Positions 23,090-31,481 of a stretch of 64,000 nucleotides of DNA are shown piece after piece. The translations under genes and the position numbers were made by a program. Each line of letters opens with the position of its first letter. Position 1 is the stretch's first letter. The notes under the pieces are model-generated. The model was not told the origin of the DNA, did no database searches, and saw only the letters and a list, made by a program, of their open reading frames with translations. This DNA is from JALZKA01 sp963753385 (GTDB taxonomy: Bacteria; Actinomycetota; Thermoleophilia; Solirubrobacterales; 70-9), in contig CAVWCC010000008.1 in NCBI GenBank assembly GCA_963753385.1, forward strand, positions 434,001 to 498,000, read 5' to 3'.

Positions 23090-24057
23090 TCATCGATTGC
23101 GCCCATTACCGCGACGGAGTGCGCTTGAACGAGGGGCCGCTGCCGCTCGAGGAGGCGGCGAGCTACTGCGTGGGCGGTGGCGAGTTCGTCTGGCTCGGCC
23201 TGAAGGAGCCGAGCCACGAGGAGCTGCGCCGCGTCGGCGAGATGTTCGGGCTGCACGAGCTGGCGCTCGAGGACGCGGCGGACTCGCACGAGCGCCCGAA
23301 GATCGAGGAATACGACGGCTCGCTGTTCGTGGTGCTGCGGACCACCCGCTACGACGACGACAAGGAGGAGGTGGAGTTCGGCGAGATCGACGTGTTCGTC
23401 GGGTCCGGGTACGTGATCGCCGTCCGGCACGGGGAGGCGAGCGAGCTGGCGCCGGCCCGCCGCCGGCTCGAGGACCAGCCGGAGCTCCTGAAGGGCGGCC
23501 CGGCGTCGGTGGTCTGGGCGATCATCGACAAGGTGGTCGACGACTACCAGCCGGTCGTCGACGGCATCGACAACGACATCAGCGAGGTGGAGACCGAGAT
23601 CTTCGAGCGCGGCTCCGACGCGACCCAGCGGATCTACTTCCTGAAGCGCGAGGTGATCGAGTTCCACCACGCGGTGGCACCGCTCCTGGCGCCGCTCGAG
23701 GGACTCGAGTACGGAGCGCGCCCCCAGATCCCGGACGAGCTCCGCAACTACTTCCGTGACATCCACGACCACGCACGCCGCGTCGACGAGCAGGTCCGGG
23801 GCCAGCGCGAGCTGCTGACCTCGATCCTCGAGGCCAACCTGGCGCTGCTCGGCGTCCAGCAGAACGCCGTGGTTCGCGCGATCTCCGCCTGGGCGGCGAT
23901 CATCGCGGTGCCGACCTTCCTGGCTTCGATCTGGGGCATGAACTTCGAGCACATGCCCGAGCTCGCCAAGGAATGGGGCTACCCGGCGGCACTCGCGCTG
24001 ATGGCGGTCGCGGTGCTCGTGCTGTACCGCTTCTTCAAGCGGATCGAATGGCTCTAG
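23086..24057 (+). CDS. corA: CorA-family magnesium/cobalt transporter
   Basis: 323 aa. The long cytoplasmic domain carries the funnel helices, followed by two C-terminal membrane segments (~residues 262-282 and 296-316). The signature Gly284-Met285-Asn286 in 'IWGMNFEHMPEL' lies in the loop between them, as in all CorA pores. Inner membrane pentamer passing Mg2+ or Co2+. The GTG start overlaps the HD gene stop (GTGA), so the two are co-translated. Confidence 0.92.
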   Translation: MIIDCAHYRDGVRLNEGPLPLEEAASYCVGGGEFVWLGLKEPSHEELRRVGEMFGLHELALEDAADSHERPKIEEYDGSLFVVLRTTRYDDDKEEVEFGEIDVFVGSGYVIAVRHGEASELAPARRRLEDQPELLKGGPASVVWAIIDKVVDDYQPVVDGIDNDISEVETEIFERGSDATQRIYFLKREVIEFHHAVAPLLAPLEGLEYGARPQIPDELRNYFRDIHDHARRVDEQVRGQRELLTSILEANLALLGVQQNAVVRAISAWAAIIAVPTFLASIWGMNFEHMPELAKEWGYPAALALMAVAVLVLYRFFKRIEWL

Positions 24058-24066
24058 AGCCGTCGC

Positions 24067-24072
24067 TACGCT
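24067..24072 (+). promoter_or_regulatory. -10 box TACGCT of leaderless ctaG-like gene
   Basis: The hexamer ends exactly seven bases before the ATG at 24080, so +1 would be the start codon. No Shine-Dalgarno sequence. Confidence 0.45.
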
Positions 24073-24079
24073 GACGGCG

Positions 24080-24967
24080 ATGGGTCTTTTCGCGCACGTC
24101 GGCTCGGGCGTTCTCGAGCCGCTCCAGGTGATCGGCGTGACCGCCTTCGGCGTGGCCTACGGGCTCCGTGCCGCGACCTTGGCGCGCGAGGGCAGGCCGG
24201 CACCGACCTGGCGGATCGCGTGCTACTTCGCGGGGCTCGGGCTGATCCTCGCGATGTTCGCCTCGCCGGTCGCCCATCTCGGCGAGGAGCTCGTCCTCGC
24301 GCACATGGCGCAGCACCTCGTGATCGGCGACGTCGCGGCGCTCCTGATCGTGCTCGGGCTGACCCGGTCGCTGCTCCAGCCGGTCATGGCGCTGCCCGGG
24401 TTCGACCGGCTCCAGGCCCTGACGTTGCCCTATATCGCGCTCCCGCTTTGGATCGCGAACCTGTTCATCTGGCACATCCCGGGCCTCTATGAGAGCGCGG
24501 TCACCAACGAGGCGGTCCACGCGCTCCAGCACTCGTGCTTCATCGGCTTCGGGGTCCTGCTGTGGATGCCGGTCGCGGGCCCGCTTCCGGTCCCGGCCTG
24601 GTTCGGCGGCGGCGCACAGGTCGGCTACGTGGTCGGCGCCCGGCTAGCGGGCGCGGGCCTGGGGAACGTCCTGATGTGGTCGGGGACGGCGCTCTACCCC
24701 GTGTACGCGGCGGGCGAGGCCTACTGGGGGATCTCGCCGCTGACCGACCAGGGGATCGCCGGGGTGATCATGATGACCGAGGGAGCGCTGGTCGTCCTCG
24801 GCGTCCTCGCGTGGACCCTGCTGCGCTGGGCCGCCCGTGACACCGAGAAGCAGCGGCTGCTCGATCTCGCGGCCGAGCGGGGGGTCCCGCTCGCGCCCGA
24901 GCGCGCCGAGCAAGCCGTCACCGCCGGCCACGGCGCTCGCCTCGAGGAGCGCCTGAGAGGCTCATGA
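24080..24967 (+). CDS. Cytochrome c oxidase assembly protein CtaG-like (caa3_CtaG)
   Basis: 295 aa integral membrane protein with about seven membrane segments. The family pattern is 'HMAQHLVIGDVAALLIVLGL' with conserved His, 'LFIWHIPGLYESAV' and 'HALQHSCFIGFGVLLWMPV'. Members help insert copper into the CuB site of oxidase subunit I. It ends with a charged cytoplasmic tail. Its stop overlaps the ATG of the next gene (ATGA). Confidence 0.85.
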   Translation: MGLFAHVGSGVLEPLQVIGVTAFGVAYGLRAATLAREGRPAPTWRIACYFAGLGLILAMFASPVAHLGEELVLAHMAQHLVIGDVAALLIVLGLTRSLLQPVMALPGFDRLQALTLPYIALPLWIANLFIWHIPGLYESAVTNEAVHALQHSCFIGFGVLLWMPVAGPLPVPAWFGGGAQVGYVVGARLAGAGLGNVLMWSGTALYPVYAAGEAYWGISPLTDQGIAGVIMMTEGALVVLGVLAWTLLRWAARDTEKQRLLDLAAERGVPLAPERAEQAVTAGHGARLEERLRGS

Positions 24968-26457
24968 GCCACAACCGCTTCCTCTACGTCCTCGTCTTCA
25001 CGGTGGGGATCTCGACGCTCGGTGCCGAGATCGCGGCGGCGCGGCTGCTCGCCCCGTTCTTCGGCGCGTCCACGATCGTCTGGGCCAACACGATCGGCAT
25101 CGTGCTCGTCGCGCTCTCGGTCGGCTACTGGTACGGGGGACGGCTCGGCGACCGCTACCCGGAGGTCCGCCAGCTCTGCCTGACGGTCCTCGTGGGCGCG
25201 GCGCTCGTCGCGCTGATCCCGTTCATCGCGCAGCCGTTCCTGGAGGTCTCGATCGACGCGCTCGACGAGATCGAGGCGGGTGCCTTCGTCGGCTCCCTGT
25301 TCGCGGTCTTGTTCCTGATCGCGATCCCGGTGGCGGTGCTCGGCACCGTCTCGCCGTGGGCGATCCGTCTGAGCGTCCCGGACGTCGAGCACGCGGGCCG
25401 CGTCGCCGGCCGCCTCTACGCGATCTCGACGGTGGGGTCGCTGTTCGGCACGATGCTCGCCGCCCTCGTCCTGATCCCGTTCGCCGGGACGCAGCGGACG
25501 TTCGTCGCGTTCGCCGTGATGCTCGCCCTCGTCGCCGCCGCCGGGCTCGGGTGGCGCTACGCCGCGGCCCCGATCGCGGCCGCCGCGATCCTGGCGATCC
25601 CGGTTGGGACCGTGAAGTCGAGCGACGAGGGCGAGGTGATCTTCGAGACCGACTCGGAGCACCAGTACATCCGGGTCGTCGAGGAGCCGGACGGCGATCG
25701 GCTGCTGGAGCTAAACGAGGGCCAGGCGGTTCATTCCCTGATGCGCGCGGGCTCGTATCTGACGCAGGACGTCTGGGACGGATACCTCGTGCTGCCGCTG
25801 GCCGCGCTCGGCCGCCCGCCGGAGCGGATCGCGATCCTCGGCAACGCGGCTGGGACCACGGCGCGCGCCTACGGCCACTACTTCCCCGAGGCGCTGGTGG
25901 ACGGGGTCGAGATCGACTCCGAGCTCGAGGACGTCGGCAACCGGTTCTTCGACATGGCCTCGAACGAGAACCTGACCGTCCACAACGAGGACGCGCGCCC
26001 CTGGCTGCGGCGCTCGGAAGGCGGCTACGACGCGATCTTCGTGGACGCCTACCGGCAGCCCTACATCCCGTTCTACCTCGCGACGGAGGAGTTCTTCGAG
26101 CTCGTCCGCGACCGGCTGGCGCCCGGTGGGGTCGTCGTCGTGAACGCCGGTCACCCGGAGGGCAACGACGACCTCGAGAAGGTCCTGGGAGCGACGATGG
26201 CGGAAGCGTTCCCGACCGTCATGCGCGACCCGATCGAGCCGACCAACACTCTGCTGGTGGCGAGCGAGGCTCCGATTTCCGCCGAGCGCATGCGGGAGGG
26301 CGCGCGCGGCCTCGAGACCGAGATCCGGAACCTCGCCGCGATCGAGGCCGCCCGGCTCGGGCCGCGGCTCGAGGGCGGCGCCGTCTACACCGACGACCGC
26401 GCCCCGGTCGAGTGGCTGATCGACCGCTCGATCCTGGGCTACGCGGAGGATCAATGA
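24964..26457 (+). CDS. Fused membrane transporter-like / spermidine synthase-like protein
   Basis: 497 aa. Residues ~1-215 hold about seven membrane segments resembling half an MFS protein ('GISTLGAEIAAARLLAPFFG', 'ALSVGYWYGGRLGDRYPEVR'). Residues ~225-490 are a spermidine synthase-like methyltransferase fold ('IAILGNAAGTTARAYGHYFP', 'VDGVEIDSELEDVG', 'YDAIFVDAYRQPYIPF'). This 'fused MFS/spermidine synthase' architecture is widespread in Actinobacteria; true aminopropyl transfer is unproven because the synthase acidic pair is changed. Overlaps neighbours on both sides. Confidence 0.85.
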   Translation: MSHNRFLYVLVFTVGISTLGAEIAAARLLAPFFGASTIVWANTIGIVLVALSVGYWYGGRLGDRYPEVRQLCLTVLVGAALVALIPFIAQPFLEVSIDALDEIEAGAFVGSLFAVLFLIAIPVAVLGTVSPWAIRLSVPDVEHAGRVAGRLYAISTVGSLFGTMLAALVLIPFAGTQRTFVAFAVMLALVAAAGLGWRYAAAPIAAAAILAIPVGTVKSSDEGEVIFETDSEHQYIRVVEEPDGDRLLELNEGQAVHSLMRAGSYLTQDVWDGYLVLPLAALGRPPERIAILGNAAGTTARAYGHYFPEALVDGVEIDSELEDVGNRFFDMASNENLTVHNEDARPWLRRSEGGYDAIFVDAYRQPYIPFYLATEEFFELVRDRLAPGGVVVVNAGHPEGNDDLEKVLGATMAEAFPTVMRDPIEPTNTLLVASEAPISAERMREGARGLETEIRNLAAIEAARLGPRLEGGAVYTDDRAPVEWLIDRSILGYAEDQ

Positions 26458-26579
26458 CGCTCTCCGATCGTCTCGCGGCGTGGGTCGTGACCGGGCCGGT
26501 GGGACGCGTCGCGGCGTTCGTCGGCGACCTGGGCGCCGCGGTCGGCTCGTGGGCCCTCAATAAGCTCAGTCGCAGATGA
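26454..26579 (+). CDS. 41-aa hypothetical protein linking two genes by ATGA overlaps
   Basis: The ATG overlaps the previous stop (ATGA), and its TGA overlaps the ATG of trigger factor (ATGA). The product is short and amphipathic: 'LAAWVVTGPVGRVAAFVGDLG' is hydrophobic enough for a membrane-surface helix, followed by a basic end. The double overlap makes expression very likely. Function unknown. Confidence 0.6.
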   Translation: MTLSDRLAAWVVTGPVGRVAAFVGDLGAAVGSWALNKLSRR

Positions 26580-27979
26580 GAACGGAGGTAACCGAGCTTC
26601 CCGAGTCGCGCGCGCGGCTCGAGGTCGGGATCGAGCCGGAGGTGCTCGCGCAGCGCGTCGATCGCGCGGCGAAGCAGATGGCGGGCGAGATGAAGCTCCC
26701 GGGCTTTCGCAAGGGGAAGGTGCCGCCGCAGCTCGTGATCCAGCGCGTCGGCCGCGAGGCGGTGCTCGAGCAGGCGATCCGCGATTCGCTCCCGGAGTGG
26801 TACGAGCGGGCGATCGTCGAGTCGGGCCTGCCGACGGTCGGCGACCCGAAGCTCGACGTCGAGCACCTGCCCGGCGACGGGGAGGAGCTGGTGTTCTCGA
26901 TCGAGGTCGGCGTCCGCCCGCAGGCGAAGCTGGGCGACTACCGCGGGCTCGAGGTCGGCAAGACGGAGGTCGAGGTGCCGGAGGACGCGATCTTGGAGGA
27001 GCTCGAGCGCCTGCGCGAGGGCCTCGGCAGCCTCAACCCGGTCGAGCGGCCGGCGGCCGAGGGCGACGTCGTCGTAATCGACTTCGAGGGGACGATCGAC
27101 GGCGAGCCGTTCGACGGGTCGAGCGGCAAGGACTTCACGATCGAGCTCGGCTCCGACGGCCTCATGCCCGAGTTCAACCAGGGCCTCGCCGGAAAGGCGG
27201 CGGGCGACGAGGCCGAGGTCCAGGTGACGTTCGGCGATGACCACCAGCCGGAGGACCTCGCCGGGAAGACCGCGACCTTCGCTGTGAAGGTGAACGAGGT
27301 CCGCGAGAAGGAGCTGCCCGCGCTCGACGACGACTTCGCGCAGTCGGCATCCGAGTTCGACACGCTCGATGAGCTTCGCGAGGAGATCCGCTCCCGCCTC
27401 GAGTCACTGCTCGGGGCCCGGGCCGACGCCGAGTTCCGCGACGCCGCGGTCGAGGCGGCCGCCGACGCGGCCACGGTCGAGCTCCCGCACGACCTCGTCC
27501 ACGCGCGCGCCCACGAGCTCTGGGAGCGGTTCGAGCGCACGCTCGCGGCGCGCGGCATCGACCCGCAGGCCTACGCGCGGATGCAGGGCAAGGACCGCCA
27601 CGACCTGATCAACGACGGCGAGGAGTCGGCCGAGAAGACCCTGCGCCGCGAGGCGACGCTCGCGGCGGTCGCCGAGGCCGAGGGAATCGAGCCCTCCGAC
27701 GACGACCTGATCGACGCGCTGGGCCCGGGCGAGGGCAAGGACGCGCCGGAGAAGGTCCTCAAGCGCCTGCGGGAAGCGGGCCGTGACGTGATCCTGCGCG
27801 ACGAAGTCCGCCTGCGCAAGGCCGCAGAGCTCATCGCCGAGCAGGCGAAGCCGATTCCCAAGGCCCAGGCCGACGCCCGCGAGGCCATCTGGACCCCCGA
27901 CAAGGAGTCCGGGTCCGAAGCGGCCGCCCCTGGTGCCCCGGCCGAGAAGCCGGGCGAGCTCTGGACGCCGGGCAGCTGA
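26576..27979 (+). CDS. tig: Trigger factor (ribosome-associated chaperone / prolyl isomerase)
   Basis: 467 aa. The N-terminal ribosome-binding domain has the signature 'GFRKGKVP' (residues ~43-50); an FKBP-type PPIase domain follows (~160-245, 'GDVVVIDFEGTIDGEPFDG'); the C-terminal helical chaperone arms (~260-430) and a Pro/Ala-rich tail ending in 'ELWTPGS' complete it. It meets nascent chains at the ribosome exit. It lies directly before clpP, the usual proteostasis neighbour. ATG overlaps the stop of the 41-aa gene. Confidence 0.95.
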   Translation: MRTEVTELPESRARLEVGIEPEVLAQRVDRAAKQMAGEMKLPGFRKGKVPPQLVIQRVGREAVLEQAIRDSLPEWYERAIVESGLPTVGDPKLDVEHLPGDGEELVFSIEVGVRPQAKLGDYRGLEVGKTEVEVPEDAILEELERLREGLGSLNPVERPAAEGDVVVIDFEGTIDGEPFDGSSGKDFTIELGSDGLMPEFNQGLAGKAAGDEAEVQVTFGDDHQPEDLAGKTATFAVKVNEVREKELPALDDDFAQSASEFDTLDELREEIRSRLESLLGARADAEFRDAAVEAAADAATVELPHDLVHARAHELWERFERTLAARGIDPQAYARMQGKDRHDLINDGEESAEKTLRREATLAAVAEAEGIEPSDDDLIDALGPGEGKDAPEKVLKRLREAGRDVILRDEVRLRKAAELIAEQAKPIPKAQADAREAIWTPDKESGSEAAAPGAPAEKPGELWTPGS

Positions 27980-27990
27980 ACGAGCTTGGT

Positions 27991-27996
27991 TAGACT
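27991..27996 (+). promoter_or_regulatory. -10 box TAGACT before clpP
   Basis: TANNNT hexamer in the 26-base tig-clpP gap, nine bases before the ATG at 28006; no Shine-Dalgarno sequence is present. Confidence 0.4.
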
Positions 27997-28005
27997 CCGC
28001 CGCCG

Positions 28006-28590
28006 ATGAGTCCGCTGGTCCCAATGGTCGTCGAGCAGACCTCGCGCGGCGAGCGTGCGTTCGACATCTACTCGCGTCTCCTGAACGAGCGCATCATCTT
28101 CCTGGGGACGCCGATCAACGACGACATCGCGAACCTGGTCGTCGCCCAGATGATCCACCTCGAGTCCGAGGACCCCGACAAGGACATCTCGATGTACGTG
28201 AACTCGCCCGGCGGGTCGGTGTACGCGGGGCTCGCGATCTACGACACGATGCAGTTCATCAAGCCCGACGTGCAGACGATCTGCGTCGGCGTCGCGATGA
28301 GCATGGGCGCGCTGCTCCTGGCCGGAGGCACCGGCGGCAAGCGGATGGCGCTCCCGAACTCGAAGATCCTGATCCATCAGGTCTCGGGCGGCTTCTCGGG
28401 GCAGGCGACAGACATCGAGATCCACGCCAAGGAGATCATCGACGTCCGCAGCCGGCTCGACGAGATCATCGCCCACCACACCGGCCAGGAAATCGAGAAG
28501 GTCGCGAAGGACACGGAGCGCGACTACTTCATGAGCGCCGAGGAGGCGAAGGAATATTCCATCGTCGACCGCGTGCTCGAGCATCGGTAG
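28006..28590 (+). CDS. clpP: ATP-dependent Clp protease proteolytic subunit
   Basis: 194 aa. The Ser-His-Asp triad is complete: Ser99 in 'GVAMSMGALLL', His124 in 'ILIHQVSGG' and Asp173 in 'ERDYFMSAEEA'. 'NSPGGSVYAGLAIYD' is the substrate-strand motif. It forms tetradecameric barrels that pair with ClpX (at 31482) or ClpC. Only one clpP copy is visible; actinobacteria usually have two or more. Cytoplasmic. Confidence 0.95.
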   Translation: MSPLVPMVVEQTSRGERAFDIYSRLLNERIIFLGTPINDDIANLVVAQMIHLESEDPDKDISMYVNSPGGSVYAGLAIYDTMQFIKPDVQTICVGVAMSMGALLLAGGTGGKRMALPNSKILIHQVSGGFSGQATDIEIHAKEIIDVRSRLDEIIAHHTGQEIEKVAKDTERDYFMSAEEAKEYSIVDRVLEHR

Positions 28591-28687
28591 AGCGCCGCGG
28601 CGATCGACAGTCGCGGCGCTGGTTGCGCTCGGGGCCCTCGCGCTCGGCGAGGCCGCCGGGTCGGCCGGGGCGGACGGACCGTTCAGG

Positions 28688-29404
28688 GTGACGCGGCACT
28701 CGGTCGCGCCGGACGACGCCTACTTCGCCGGGCGCAAACCGGCGACCCTTCGCTACGTGTTCCGCAGCGCGGGCGAGCGCCGCCCGGTGACGATCGACGT
28801 CGTCAGGGTTGCGAGCGGGCAGGTTGTGGCCCACTGGAAGCGGCCGAACGGCGCTCCAGGGGTACGCCACGCGCAGCCCTGGCACGGGTCGCGCCGGACG
28901 GGCGCTCCAGCTCCCGACGGCGAGTACGCGTTCAGGATCACCTCGCCCGGCGAGCGGCCGTTTCCGGCGGGGCGGTTCGACCTCCACGGCCACCGCTTTC
29001 CTGTGAACGCGGGACACGGCACGCGGGGGCCGATCGGCGACTTCGGTGCGCCGCGGTCGGGCGGCCGCGTTCATGAGGGCTTCGACGTCACCGCCCCCTG
29101 CGGCACGCCGCTGCTGGCGATCCGCGCCGGCCGGGTCGAGCGCGCCGGGTACGACCCGCAGCTCTACGGGCATTTCATCGAGGTCGACGCTCGCCACTCG
29201 TCGCTCGACTACTTCTACGCCCACATGATCGCGCCCGCCCGGGCCGATCGCGGCGATTCGGTCAAGACGAGCGAGCGCCTTGGGAAGATCGGGCTGACCG
29301 GCAACGCCGCGGGAACGCCGTGTCACCTGCACGTCGAGATCCGGCGCGCGGGGCAGCTTGTCGACCCGGAGCCGATCCTGCGGCGCTGGGACCGCTACAG
29401 CTAG
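28688..29404 (+). CDS. M23-family metallopeptidase (secreted, start uncertain)
   Basis: The GTG at 28688 gives 238 aa. The C-terminal peptidase M23 (lysostaphin-type) domain has the Zn ligands in 'VHEGFDV' (H-x3-D) and 'CHLHVEI' (H-x-H), cutting peptidoglycan cross-bridges. In frame upstream (28583-28687) lies 'STVAALVALGALALG' followed by small residues, a clear signal peptide, but no ATG, GTG or TTG opens it. The real start is therefore likely within 28583-28620, using a rare codon or hidden by a sequence error. Exported by inference. Confidence 0.8.
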   Translation: MTRHSVAPDDAYFAGRKPATLRYVFRSAGERRPVTIDVVRVASGQVVAHWKRPNGAPGVRHAQPWHGSRRTGAPAPDGEYAFRITSPGERPFPAGRFDLHGHRFPVNAGHGTRGPIGDFGAPRSGGRVHEGFDVTAPCGTPLLAIRAGRVERAGYDPQLYGHFIEVDARHSSLDYFYAHMIAPARADRGDSVKTSERLGKIGLTGNAAGTPCHLHVEIRRAGQLVDPEPILRRWDRYS

Positions 29405-29446
29405 ATCGCTACGCTGCCGGAAGTCAACCGCAGGGAGGAGCCAGGG

Positions 29447-30337
29447 ATGTCGGGCAGGTCGTATCTCGCAGGTCTGGCCGCGCTCACCGCCGCGCTCTTC
29501 GCCGGCCAGGCGCAGGCCGCGACGATCAACGTCAAGCCCGGGCCGAACGCGATCCAGAAGGCGGTCGACAGGGCCGACCCGGGCGACAAGCTCCTCGTGA
29601 AGCGCGGGACCTATCGCGAGGACGTCCTCGTCGACAAGCGGCTGCGGATCATCGGCAAGGCCGGCAAGCCGCCGGTGATCAACGGCCGGTGCCGGACCGA
29701 GCGCACGATCGACGTGGTCGCCAACCGGGTCACGCTGCGTCACCTCAAGGTGAAGGGAGCGGAGTCGGATCCTGGCGACGGCTACACCGTCAACCTGATC
29801 GGGATCGAGTCGGGGACGTTCAGCGACCTGGTCCTCAAGGAGTCCTGCGACCAGAACCCCGCGTACTACGGGCTGAACGTCTTCGACACCGGCGCGCTCG
29901 AGATCACCGGGATCACAGCCTCGGGCGGGTTCATCGACGCCGGCATCTACGTCGGCAGCATCGGCGACGTCGGCTCCAAGCCGTTCAGGATCGCCCGGAA
30001 CGAGACCTTCGGCAACAACATCGGGATCCTGATCGAGGACTCGGTGCCGGAGGCGAACATCCTCGTCCGCGACAACGAGACGCGGAGCAACGACCTCTCG
30101 GGACTGTCGACGCCGGCGGGAATCCTCGTGCGGCGCTCCGACGGCGGCCGCTACATCGACAACGTCGCGAACCGGAACGGCGAGTACGGCATCCATCTGC
30201 TCGACGACGGCGGGAACACCTCGGACGACAATGTGCTGAACGGCAACACGGCGGTCGAGAACGGCGACGTCGACTTCCTCGACGAGGGCAGCGGCAACTG
30301 CGGGTCGGGCAACTCGTTCCCGATCGATCCGTGTTGA
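29447..30337 (+). CDS. Secreted right-handed parallel beta-helix protein
   Basis: 296 aa. GGGAGGAG precedes the ATG. Signal peptide residues 1-24 ('LFAGQAQA' cleavage). The body shows NosD/pectate-lyase-like coils: opening 'AIQKAVDRADPGDKLLVKRGTYREDVLV', then repeated 'N-x-x-G-I' turns to the end, and a last coil with Cys ('NCGSGNS'). Such proteins bind or cleave polysaccharides outside the cell; no catalytic set is obvious. TACGCT near 29408 may be the -10 box. Confidence 0.8.
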   Translation: MSGRSYLAGLAALTAALFAGQAQAATINVKPGPNAIQKAVDRADPGDKLLVKRGTYREDVLVDKRLRIIGKAGKPPVINGRCRTERTIDVVANRVTLRHLKVKGAESDPGDGYTVNLIGIESGTFSDLVLKESCDQNPAYYGLNVFDTGALEITGITASGGFIDAGIYVGSIGDVGSKPFRIARNETFGNNIGILIEDSVPEANILVRDNETRSNDLSGLSTPAGILVRRSDGGRYIDNVANRNGEYGIHLLDDGGNTSDDNVLNGNTAVENGDVDFLDEGSGNCGSGNSFPIDPC

Positions 30338-30344
30338 GTAGCGC

Positions 30345-30764
30345 CTAGTCGCGCGCTATCCAGCGCACCTCGCCGCTGTCGCAGCTCGTTGCCTGGCCGA
30401 ACGCTCCGCGGGCGCGGATCGTGCCCCGGACCGTGTCCAGGTCGTTGCTCACCTTGCCGGTGACCCTGACCTTCTTGCCCTGCTGCCGGAGCGTCTCCGA
30501 GAACCTGTTGTTGCTGTGCACCTCGATGAACGGGAGCTTGCCCCGGACCTCGGCGGTGGCGCCCTCGGCGCACTCGGCAGTCAGCTTGCTGAACTTGAAC
30601 CTCCGGATCGCCGTCGGCTCGCCGTTGCGCGACTTGAGCGTGAAGCTGATCTCGAAGTTGTCGCCGCGCAACGCGCGGACCGACTCGCCCGAGTCGCCTG
30701 ACGCGCCTACCGGAAGCGCGAGCAGGATCGTCAGCCCACTGAGCGCGAGGATTCCTCTCTTCAT
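30345..30764 (-). CDS. Secreted hypothetical protein, paralogue of the 30820 gene
   Basis: 139 aa with signal peptide (residues 1-21). The mature domain starts 'SFTLKSRNGEPTAIRRFKFSKLTAECAEG', continues with 'KVRVTGKVSNDLDTVRGTIRARG' and ends 'CDSGEVRWIARD'. The same strand order, Cys positions and C-terminal 'C-D-[ST]-G' plus Trp motif occur in the next gene. Two Cys probably pair. Exported beta-sandwich of unknown function. Confidence 0.65.
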   Translation of the reverse strand: MKRGILALSGLTILLALPVGASGDSGESVRALRGDNFEISFTLKSRNGEPTAIRRFKFSKLTAECAEGATAEVRGKLPFIEVHSNNRFSETLRQQGKKVRVTGKVSNDLDTVRGTIRARGAFGQATSCDSGEVRWIARD

Positions 30765-30819
30765 CGTTCTCCTTTGGTTAATGGCCCCGTAACCGGGTGC
30801 CAGCCTACCGTGGCGGTTG

Positions 30820-31287
30820 TCACGGCTTGACCGGTGGTTGGCGCTTCGCCTTCCACTCGAGAACCCCGGTGTCGCAGTCGATTCCGGGCTGGTTATTCGG
30901 ATCGATCTCGCCGTGCACGCGGAACGTGCCCACCGCGCGGCCGTGGCGCCGGAGCTTGCCCGTCAGCTTGGCCGGCGGGTCGAAGCCCAGAATCGTGGCA
31001 TCTGCCTTGCCGCCGAAGGTCCGGTCGCGTTTTACCCGGAAGCCGCGGTCGAGGAGCACGCCGCTCGTCTCCCCCGGGTCGCCACCCTCGCAGGTGAAGT
31101 CGAGCTGGGCACCGACGAAGTTGGCCACTCGCCGCTTCCCCGAATCGGTGCGCTTCACATCGAAGTTGATCGACGAGCTCTTGTCGCTTTGGACCGCCCC
31201 GTGGTAGTTGCCGCCCACCGAGATCCCCAGCGCCCCCGTGGGCACCAGGATCGCGAGCGCCAGTCCGGCGATGATCGACCTTCGCAT
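30820..31287 (-). CDS. Secreted hypothetical protein, paralogue of the 30345 gene
   Basis: 155 aa from the ATG at 31287, preceded by GGAGGGA. Signal peptide residues 1-22. The mature part has 'INFDVKRTDSGKRRVANFVGAQLDFTCEGG', 'KLTGKLRRHGRAVGTFRVHGEID' and the end 'CDTGVLEWKAKR', matching its neighbour in layout. Both genes run the same way with 55 bases between them, so this is a tandem duplication of an exported beta domain that appears lineage-specific. Confidence 0.65.
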   Translation of the reverse strand: MRRSIIAGLALAILVPTGALGISVGGNYHGAVQSDKSSSINFDVKRTDSGKRRVANFVGAQLDFTCEGGDPGETSGVLLDRGFRVKRDRTFGGKADATILGFDPPAKLTGKLRRHGRAVGTFRVHGEIDPNNQPGIDCDTGVLEWKAKRQPPVKP

Positions 31288-31481
31288 CGTTCCCTCCGTC
31301 GTCCGCAGCTGTGCCCGTTCGGGCTGGAGCCAACCGTAATCCGATTGCGCGCTGCAAGCAAGCCCGCGCTTGAAGGGACCGGGCCTCCCGTCGAGTAACA
31401 ACAGGGAGACCTAGCCGAGCTCTCCCGTGTTCTAACCTCAACGGGAGGTCAGGCCCAACCACGAGCGGCAAGGAGAGAACG

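Noticed and set aside
28529..30196. 555-codon reverse-strand frame, and similar long antisense frames at 16154-17656, 22867-23952, 53785-55956 and 59040-60542
   Set aside because: They are mirror images of real genes with GC-rich third positions and have no domain character or start signals.
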